From contig JAAVVG010000027.1 in assembly GCA_012976225.1 (NCBI GenBank), positions 1 through 64,000 of the forward strand: 64,000 nucleotides of DNA. Direction: 5' to 3'. The notes under the pieces were generated by a model, which saw only the letters and a list, made by a program, of their open reading frames with translations, ran no database searches and had not been told where the DNA came from. The translations under genes and the position numbers were made by a program. The stretch comes from Golubevia sp. BC0850 (taxonomy: Eukaryota > Basidiomycota > Exobasidiomycetes > Golubeviales > Golubeviaceae). Each line of letters opens with the position of its first letter. Position 1 is the stretch's first letter. Positions 56,792-64,000 of the stretch are shown here, in pieces.

Positions 56792-57928
56792 ATGAACATC
56801 AACAACGTCCTCCCTGCTGAGAAAACCCTCTCTGTCTTCAAGATTTTAGATTCTAAACAAGTGCCTATAGCGAGAGAAGTCTGTAAGGATTGGTTAAAGC
56901 TGATTGACGGGAACAAGACATTCTGGAGGATCCTAGAATTACCTCAGACAACGGTGGAAGTGGCTGAAACCGTTGTTAAACAATTCGATCAGAAGAGTGG
57001 ATCAACGTTGGAGGAAGTTTCGATGGTTATCAGTAAATGGGAAGCAAAGCCGGATGCTAGTGAGCTCAGCCAAGTTCTACAACAATCTGAGAAGACCCTC
57101 CATATCCTGTCTGCAAACTCATCAAGTAAGGGGATCTTTCGTAGCTTTGATAAGTTCTCAGGCTCGCTACTCAGAGGTCTTCCTAACTTGGTTGACTTCC
57201 GGGCGGCAAGACAGAATTATGATCCTCGTGTTCGTCTTCTACGCAGTCAAAAGGAATCTGGGTCTCTTCAAATACTCTGGATTGACTCCCTCAAGCTTCC
57301 CTCTCCAAAGTACCTTCACATCACTCAACCACACCTCTTCAAAATGCTAGTATCTCTCTCTATCACGCAGCGAACCAATCGTTCCAAGGTCAGAGGAGAT
57401 CTTTTGCCTTCAGTTCAATCCCTTAGACATCTTGATATCCGTCTCCAAGTCATAGAACAGACAGAAGTTTAAGATCTGCTACCGATTCGACTTCCCAATT
57501 TGAAGATCTTAGAGCTAATAGCAGAAGTCAACAGCTTTCCGACCTGGATGCTGGTTCCGGCAACATTGAAATTAGAGACCCACTCCATTCCGTCCAATCC
57601 TCCTCAAGTCATGGAGCTGTCAGCCATAATCGGCGGACCAGGAAGCTTAGACGCAAGACACTTGCCAGGAGGCTCAGTCGCAAGGGACTTTGCTAATCTA
57701 CAGGTGTTCAGGGCTCGGTCAGGTGGTGCTGGGGGTGACAGTGTAGTGCTGCTCGATGTTCTCAGATCAAGAAAAGTAGTTGTTGAGAGAGGCCTAGAAG
57801 CAAATGGGATTAAGATGAAGAGTTTGGAGAATCTCGTCTTTGTTTTCGAATGTTTTGAGAAGAAGGCGCTGACCGAAATCAGGTTGTTGGTTGGAACAGT
57901 GGTAGATTCGAACTCGGAGTCGGCCTGA
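56792..57928 (+). pseudogene. F-box/LRR protein (family A) with one in-frame stop
   Basis: The ATG at 56792 opens an F-box (MNINNVLPAEKTLSVFKILD, VPIAREVCKDWLKLIDGNKT, FWRILELP) followed by LRR-like sequence (LRGLPNLVDFRAARQ, LQILWIDSLKLPS, LLPSVQSLRHLDIRLQ). The frame meets TAA at 57470-57472, then continues in the same frame without any other break (LPNLKILELIAEV, DFANLQVFRARSG, MKSLENLVFVFECFEKK) to TGA at 57928. Read through the stop it would be 379 codons. It is the best-preserved member of family A. The options are a recent nonsense mutation, a base error, or a truncated 226-aa protein that still has the F-box. Confidence 0.65.
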
Positions 57929-58750
57929 GAACGTGTAATCTGAGAAGAGCAGAAACTTCTGGTGAGTTGAGATTGTTGCTTTCTGCGACAATGACGTGCC
58001 TCTTTATCTTTGCTCATCTGTCCCCATCCCCTTTCTTCGCCTCACTCTCTGCTTTACCACCCTCTTCTGTCAACAGCTCAGAGTTCTCATTGGATCTTCT
58101 CAAAAAAAAACCCAAAAAAATACACAAATAAATAAAAAGCTTTCTTCTTTATCTTCAGCACCCTCAAGGTCCCAACTTTCTTCCTTCAGCCCAATCGATC
58201 GTTTCGTTCAAGAACCACCCACCTTTCTCACTATCGGTCTCAGCTCCTACCTGTCACCATGCAGATCGTAGCTTTCTCCATTTAGTATGAACGAATCTTC
58301 GAGCCAAAGAGCCTCTCTCTAGCTCCCAACGCAACGGAAAGCAAACGAAACTTTTCAAGAGAAGTCTCGGAAAGGGACATTTGCAAGAGTAACATAAGAG
58401 TGAAGTGGGGAGGGGATGAAAAGATTTGGAATTGCCTTAACGTTTTGTTCTACATTCCTAGCGAACTGGGATTGATGTCGATGTATGGTATTTCGAATAT
58501 CTGGAATTGGACAGTCAGCTTGATTTGTAGAGTTGAAAAGACTCCCAGCCAACTCCTTCTTCACTTCCCATCGATTCAAGCCAAAGGAGACAGTAACTTC
58601 ATACTTGGAGACAACGCTCTGAAAGTCGACCAGAAAGCTTCGGCGTCATAAAGTTCGCCAACTGAAGACGAGAAAAAGAAAGGAGATCTTGAAATCAGTC
58701 GGAGATTCAAAGGGAGGACTATCGACAAATGTTTCTTGTTCACTTATGTA
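57929..58750. other. Intergenic, no gene recognised
   Basis: About 820 bases. An A-rich stretch lies at 58100-58140. Short open frames only. Confidence 0.45.
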
Positions 58751-58751
58751 C

Positions 58752-60030
58752 TTACCCTTTCCTCCCACTTCGAACTTTCTCAGCTTGACTCCACCACTCG
58801 CAAAAGCCTCTTCCTTTTCTAACACACTCCTTCGCTTTGACCAGCCCTGTTTCCTGTTTGAGCTCTGAAGAATTAATCACTTCTCCAGAAGAGTCGACTG
58901 TTCGTGCGGGAACGACGACCTCCTTCAAGTTCTCAAAAGTTTTCTTCCTTAGGAAACTGGCTGTGAGAAACTCCTCTTGAAAGGATCTCTCTGCAGGTAT
59001 TGAGTGATGCAGCGAGTAGAATATCATAGATAGAACTTGAACGCTCTTTGGGAATTCAGTCTTTTGCTTAGGACCTTGTTCGTGAAGAGCATACAAGATA
59101 TTTAAATCCGAATGGATCAGTAAAGTTAATCTGAACACCACTTAATCTTAAATGAGTGAGAGTCTCGGCAGATCTATCTAGAGCGTAAAGGCAGTTCATT
59201 AAAGGATAGGTAGTGTCTCCCTTACAAAGCTCCACTCTATTACCAATTGCTAGCTCTAATGCTTTTAGTTGATTAGTCACTTTCAGATAATGAAACTGAG
59301 TATCCGTCTTTTCATTCCCCTTTAAACTCTTTTGCTCTTTTCCAGCAAGTCCCCACCAAGTTCTCTTGTCCGACTCTTTGAAGATGAAGCTGTAGTGAAT
59401 AGCCAGTTCTTTAATCTTAGATAAGCCTGCAAATGTATCACTAAACTCTAGAAGTAATCGAAAGTCTGTAGTTGAGATACTTGCACGGAGAGCTGCCTGT
59501 GAGAGATGAGGACAAAAGACCAAAAGCCAAACTACGTTTCTTAGATTTAAAGCAGCGAATAAAGATCGTGAATCGGCATTCATTGGGTGCTCCATGTGTA
59601 ACCTGAAAGCCGAAACCATTGATCTGAATGATTAAAGCTTGAAGGCTAATCAGTTTTGAATAAATCATCTCCGCTGCTACTCTTGTTCCATCGGCTAGAT
59701 AATCATTTACGTCCTTTGAATCATCTGGTGCAAGTTCGAGCGAACGAAGAGCGGCAGGTCAACGCAACTGCTCTTAGAGTGGCATTCCTAGATCTGAAGA
59801 GGCAGCATGGAAGGAAAGGATTAGATAGTATTCGGACTGAACAGAACTTGGGAGGGATCGACAATTACAGCCGACCTTGAGCTTCCTTTCCCTCGATTTG
59901 AGCCCAACTTCTGATGAATTGAAGGATCACTGAAGAGATGTCTTCTGTGGGATTGTCTAGGTTCGGTGGTGACTTGCTCATCTTTCTTCCAATTGAACCT
60001 TATCTTCGATTCATCTTTGAAGTTTTGTAG
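58752..60030 (-). pseudogene. F-box/LRR family B relic
   Basis: Minus-strand pieces match the gene at 38.6-40.2 kb in order: DNPTEDISSVILQFIRSWAQ against PLVNGFIRSWAEKEE; RNATLRAVALTCRSSFA against DSTLLSVASTSRSAYSS; TDFRLLLEFSDTFAGLSKIK against FACLLEYSETFKGLSNVK; SAETLTHLRLSGVQINF; and a tail FQEEFLTASFLRKKTFENLK against FTEETMLSTILSSKSLLALK. The pieces lie in different frames with stops between them, so no intact product is possible. Divergence from the 40-kb copy is considerable, implying an older split. Confidence 0.5.
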
Positions 60031-60159
60031 CTGATGGGAGAGAGAGAGAAAGAGAGAATCGAGAATCTCGCTTCCTTCTCCCAAACGCATCTCTGGGATT
60101 CTATTTCTGCATAGATTTTTCTTCTTTATAGGTTTCCAGAAGTGATTGACATTCATTGA

Positions 60160-63100
60160 ATGATCACAAGGTTAAGAATACTCAAATCGATCATCAAACC
60201 AGGCTTCAATTTGAATTCCAATCTTTCCACTTCAACTCGTCCTCTCTTGTGTTCTTCTTCTTCTTGCCTTTCATTCTCCTCTTCTCCTTCTCCTTCAATT
60301 TTTTCCATACGAGCCATGTCATCAACTCCAGCTCCAGAGGCTGAAGCTCAAAAGTTAGGTCCAGACGGGAAACCGATGACCAAATCAGCTGAAAAGAAGT
60401 TAGCAAAAAAATTGGAAGCTGATGCAAAGAAAGCTGCTAAACAATCTCTCAAAGATGAATCTGCTCCTGCTGCCGGAGAGAAGAAAGCTGGGGGTGCAAA
60501 GAAGGAGAAACCTGTTAAGGAAGTTAAGGTCGAACCTGAGTGGAATGATAAGACTATTCCTGGTCAGAAGAAAGGTGAGTCAAAGATGGCAGAGCAAGAT
60601 GGGGATCTGCACTAGCGTAGAGGGGTTGTGAGGCAAACGAAAGCGAAACTTTACAAGTAAAGTCTCAAATGGAGAACACCTTTAAGCCTGTTTGAGGGGA
60701 AGGTACCAGGTGAAGCTGTAACAAGGGTGGGGGAAGGTCAGAGTCATGCGAGGAAGGGAAGGACCAATGCCTTGGTCTTCTCGGGGCCTACCAGATTGTC
60801 CTTCCTCAATCTTCTTACTCTTCAAGATAATACTCTTCCGTATTTATGCCACTAGAAAAAACAGGGGGGGGGAGAGAAGTAGCTCGGATGATCGAAGTTT
60901 CAAGAGCAGAGCAACTCCGGCCATGATGAAGTCTTCAGTAGTCCTTCGATCTGGGAACAACATTTCTGCTCACTCAAAATAAAATGATTGTATATAGCAA
61001 TTGGCCTTCTCTCGTGTCTTCGACTGACCCCAGCTCTCTCCTGCGTCGACCGCCTCTCTTCTCGCAGACCTCTCTGAACCTATGGAAGCGGGATACAACC
61101 CAGCTCACGTAGAGTCTTCCTGGTATCAATGGTGGGAAGCTAGTGGATTCTTCACTCCAAAAGAGCCCTCCGAATCTGATCCTCACGATCCAGCCAAGAC
61201 TTTCGTAGTTCCAGCTCCACCTCCAAACGTAACTGGAGCTCTTCACATCGGTCATGCCTTAACGATTTCCATTCAAGATACTCTGGTTCGTTACTACCGT
61301 ATGAGAGGATTTAGAACTCTTTTCGTTCCAGGTTATGATCACGCCGGAATCTCAACTCAATCAGTAGTAGAAAAGAAACTTCAAAAGTTAGAAGGGAAAG
61401 GTAGACACGATTATGGTAGAGAGAAATTCATTGAAAAGGTTATGGATTGGAGAACTGATTATCAAACTAGAATTGGAAACCAAACTAGAAGACTAGGAGC
61501 TTCTTATGATTTCTCGAGAGAGGTTTTCACTATGGATGAAATCAGAAACAAATCTGTGATGGAGAATTTCTGTAAACTTTATGAAGATGGAATTATTTAC
61601 AGAGCTAATAGATTGGTGAATTGGTGTACTCATTTGAACACTACTCTATCTAATTTAGAGGTCGATCAAAAGACTTTGACTGGAAGAACCCTCTTAAACG
61701 TCGTGGGATATCCAGAGAAGGAGAGAATTGAATTTGGTGTTATCGTTTCTTTTGCATATAAAGTCATTGGAAGTGACGAGAAGATTATTGTGGCTACTAC
61801 TAGACCTGAAACTATGTTGGGAGATACTGCTGTTGCTGTTCATCCAGATGATGAAAGGTACAAGCATCTTCATGGCAAGTTTGTAGAACATCCTTTCATC
61901 AAAGATAGAAAGATTCCTATTGTTACTGATGACATTATCGTTGACATGGAATTCGGAACTGGAGCTGTCAAGATTACTCCAGCTCACGATCCAAATGATT
62001 ATGAAGTTGGAAAGAGACATGATTTAGAATTCATTAACATCTTGAATGATGACGGTACTTTGAATGAGAATGCTGGGTCTTTCGAGGTGAGTCAAACTCA
62101 ATCTTTTCCAAGTACTCTCTGATCAGATGATTAAATAGTTCTCTTTTTTCCATCACTCTCTTTGCTATCAGGGACAAAAACGTTTCACGGCTCGTCGATC
62201 AGTCATCGACGCTCTCAAAGATCTAGGTCTTTACATCGAGACCAAAGACAATCCAATGACTATTCCAATCTGCTCTCGTTCTGGAGACATCATCGAGCAA
62301 GTCATGAAGCCTCAATGGTGGGTTGACTGCAAGCCTTTAGCAAAGAAAGCTGCCGAAGCTGTCAGATCTCAAGGAATGGTCATCGTTCCAGAGACCAACG
62401 AGAGAGAATTCTTTAGATGGATGGAGAACATTCAAGATTGGTGTATCTCTAGACAACTTTGGTGGGGTCACAGATGTCCTGCTTACTTCGTCAAGATTGA
62501 TGGGAAGGATCAAGATGTGAGTGTTTGAGTCGAGCTCTCAAATTTAGGGTCTTTTCCTCTTGCTCAACTCGACTTCTTTCTGCTTTTGCCCTGCTCCTTC
62601 TCTTATCAGCGCTCCGACACTTCTCAGTGGATTGTTGGACGTAACGAAGAAGAAGTCAATGCTCGAGCTTCGAAGCTAGCCAATGGAGCTTCCTTCACTC
62701 TCGAACAAGATGAAGACGTTCTCGACACTTGGTTCTCATCCGGTCTCTGGCCTTTCTCTATCATGGGATGGCCATCCCAGACCACCGACATGAAGCACTA
62801 CTACCCTAACTCTCTTCTAGAAACTGGTTGGGACATTCTCTTCTTCTGGGTCGCAAGAATGATTCTCCTTGGAGTCCACCTAACTGGAACGATTCCTTTC
62901 AAAGAGGTCTTCTGTCATGCTATGGTCAGAGATGCTCACGGAAGAAAGATGTCGAAATCTTTAGGAAACGTTATCGATCCTCTAGACGTCATCAGTGGTA
63001 CTTCTCTAGATGCTTTGTATAAGAAACTCTTGGAAGGAAACTTGGATGAGAAGGAAGTTCAGAAAGCAGCTCAAGGTCAAAAGAAAGACTTCCCAAAAGG

Positions 63101-64000
63101 AATTCCTCAATGTGGTACCGATGCTCTGAGGTTTACTCTCTGTGCTTACACTTCAACTAATAGAGACATCTCTCTCGACATTCTAAGAGTCGAAGGTTAC
63201 AGAAAGTTCTGCAACAAGCTTTGGAACGCAACTAAATTCGCTCTACTCAAATTAGAAGGTGATTTCCAACCTGCTTCAAACGGAACGCCAACTGGCAAGG
63301 AATCTTTGGTCGAGAAATGGATTCTATACAGGTTAAACGAAGCTACGAAAGGGGTTCACATCAACTTACAGAACAGAAATTTCATGCAAGCTACAACAGA
63401 CGTTTACAATTTCTGGTTATACGAGTTATGCGATGTTTACATCGAGGCGATTAAACCTATCACAGATCCTTCGAATCCAGATGCTGCTGCAAGAGCTTCT
63501 GCTCAAGAGACCCTCTACACCGCTTTGGATCAAGGATTGAAGTTACTTCATCCTTTCATGCCTTATGTCACCGAAGAGCTCTGGCAACGTCTTCCAAGAA
63601 GGGTCAACGATCAAACCCAAACTATCACTTTGTCTGAATTCCCAGAAGAGATTAAGGAAAGAGATGACAAGGCTTCTGCTCAAGCTTTCGACGATGTTTT
63701 CGCCACTGTCAAAACCTGCAGAAACATGGCTGATAGCTACAACGTACTCAACAATATCGAGAGTAAGTTTTGCAAAACTCAAGAAGTGAAGTAGGATTCT
63801 CGTTGCTTGGGTTTCTCTGCTGACACCTAGATTTCCTTTCCACTCTCACATTTTCGCAGTCTTCCTCGAAACTTCGGATTTAAACCTCAACTCTGTTCTC
63901 ACCTCTCAAACTTCAGTCATTCAAACTCTGATCAAGGGATGTAAATCTGTCTCCGTAGTTTCATCATCTTCAGAGGTCCCATCAGGATGTGCAGTCACTT
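60160..64000 (+). CDS. VAS1: Valyl-tRNA synthetase, cytosolic/mitochondrial (partial, cut by window end)
   Basis: Exons 60160-60574, 61068-62086, 62172-62516, 62610-63762 and 63860-64000+, in phase; about 1,024 codons seen. Class I synthetase signatures are clear: [15 protein letters not shown] with HIGH at about residues 198-201, DHAGISTQ, the editing-domain [58 protein letters not shown] and KMSKS at about 706-710. A tRNA-binding helical part follows ([28 protein letters not shown]). The enzyme charges tRNA-Val and removes misactivated threonine. Two in-frame ATGs suggest dual targeting as in yeast VAS1: the first (60160) begins an Arg/Ser-rich mitochondrial presequence, and the second (60316, residue 53) begins a Lys/Ala-rich cytosolic N-terminus. 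The first intron (493 nt) is the longest within a gene here. Confidence 0.95.
60575..61067 (+). other. Long first intron of valyl-tRNA synthetase
   Basis: 493 bases, against about 45-150 for most introns in the window. It carries a 9-G run (60864-60872) and a CTGAC-type branch-point candidate about 40 bases before the acceptor. No confident RNA gene inside. Confidence 0.6.

Noticed and set aside
20585-57928. Stop-codon reassignment to explain the in-frame stops in F-box genes
   Set aside because: The healthy genes of the window end properly with TAA, TAG and TGA and do not need any of them as sense codons.
60575-61067. Possible C/D-box snoRNA in the long ValRS intron (ATGATGA near 60921, CTGA near 61024)
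   Set aside because: The CTGA is better explained as the intron branch point. No terminal stem or D'/C' pair is evident, and the spacing is loose.
1-64000. Retroelements, LTR pairs, DNA transposon ends or integrated virus genes
   Set aside because: No reverse transcriptase, integrase, transposase or terminal repeat pair was recognised. The inverted arms at 21/39 kb are F-box gene sequence.

Overview
This window looks like nuclear DNA of a basidiomycete fungus. Protein-coding genes sit on both strands and are cut by many short introns of about 45-150 bases with a strong GTGAGT/GTAAGT donor and CAG/TAG acceptor. A TTAGGG-type repeat is present, and the gene set is fungal: a SUR7/PalI membrane protein, fungal nitronate monooxygenases, a HAM1-like lipid-binding protein, a YEATS protein of the NuA4/SWR1 type, the mitoribosomal protein mS23, a linker histone and valyl-tRNA synthetase. 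Placement below phylum (perhaps Pucciniomycotina) is only a guess. Exon models were built by hand from splice signals, reading phase and family likeness. Most of the main models close exactly in frame.

Layout. 0-6.7 kb is gene-poor and holds two decayed F-box-like fragments, plus a possible gene start running off the left edge. 6.7-9.6 kb is one long intronless Ser-rich protein (-). 10-16.3 kb is a run of minus-strand genes: a glutathione-transferase-like protein, a GPI-type secreted protein, a small coiled-coil protein and the YEATS protein. The last shares a 161-base divergent promoter with mS23 (+, 16.5-17.8 kb). 18-21.8 kb is a graveyard of F-box/LRR relics. 22.5-25.2 kb has an SDR oxidoreductase and a secreted fibronectin-III protein (-). 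25.2-27.8 kb is empty. SUR7 lies at 27.8-29.4 kb (+). Two nitronate monooxygenase paralogues stand head to head at 30.0-35.3 kb. 35.9-40.3 kb holds two more F-box relics. 41.4-44.4 kb has a glyoxalase-like protein and a second glutathione-transferase-like protein (-). 44.9-46.8 kb is a Ser-rich regulatory-looking protein (-). 47.7-49.0 kb is a linker histone (+). 49.4-53.6 kb is the HAM1-like gene (-), divergent from a large F-box protein (+, 53.8-56.3 kb). 56.8-60.1 kb has two more F-box relics. 60.2 kb to the right edge is valyl-tRNA synthetase (+, incomplete).

Themes. Housekeeping genes (translation, chromatin, membrane) are interleaved with a small set of oxidative/detoxification genes: two nitronate monooxygenases, two GST-like proteins, one SDR and one glyoxalase-like protein. 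At least eight F-box/LRR copies are scattered through the window and nearly all are broken. Two pairs of inverted, near-identical tracts (about 580 bases with a few differences; 218 bases with none seen) show recent copying or gene conversion inside the window. I saw no rRNA, convincing tRNA, CRISPR array or recognisable retroelement, and no convincing wholly new biological system. The most unusual signals are the F-box decay pattern with single in-frame stops, the chimeric F-box relic and the gene-converted nitronate monooxygenase pair.
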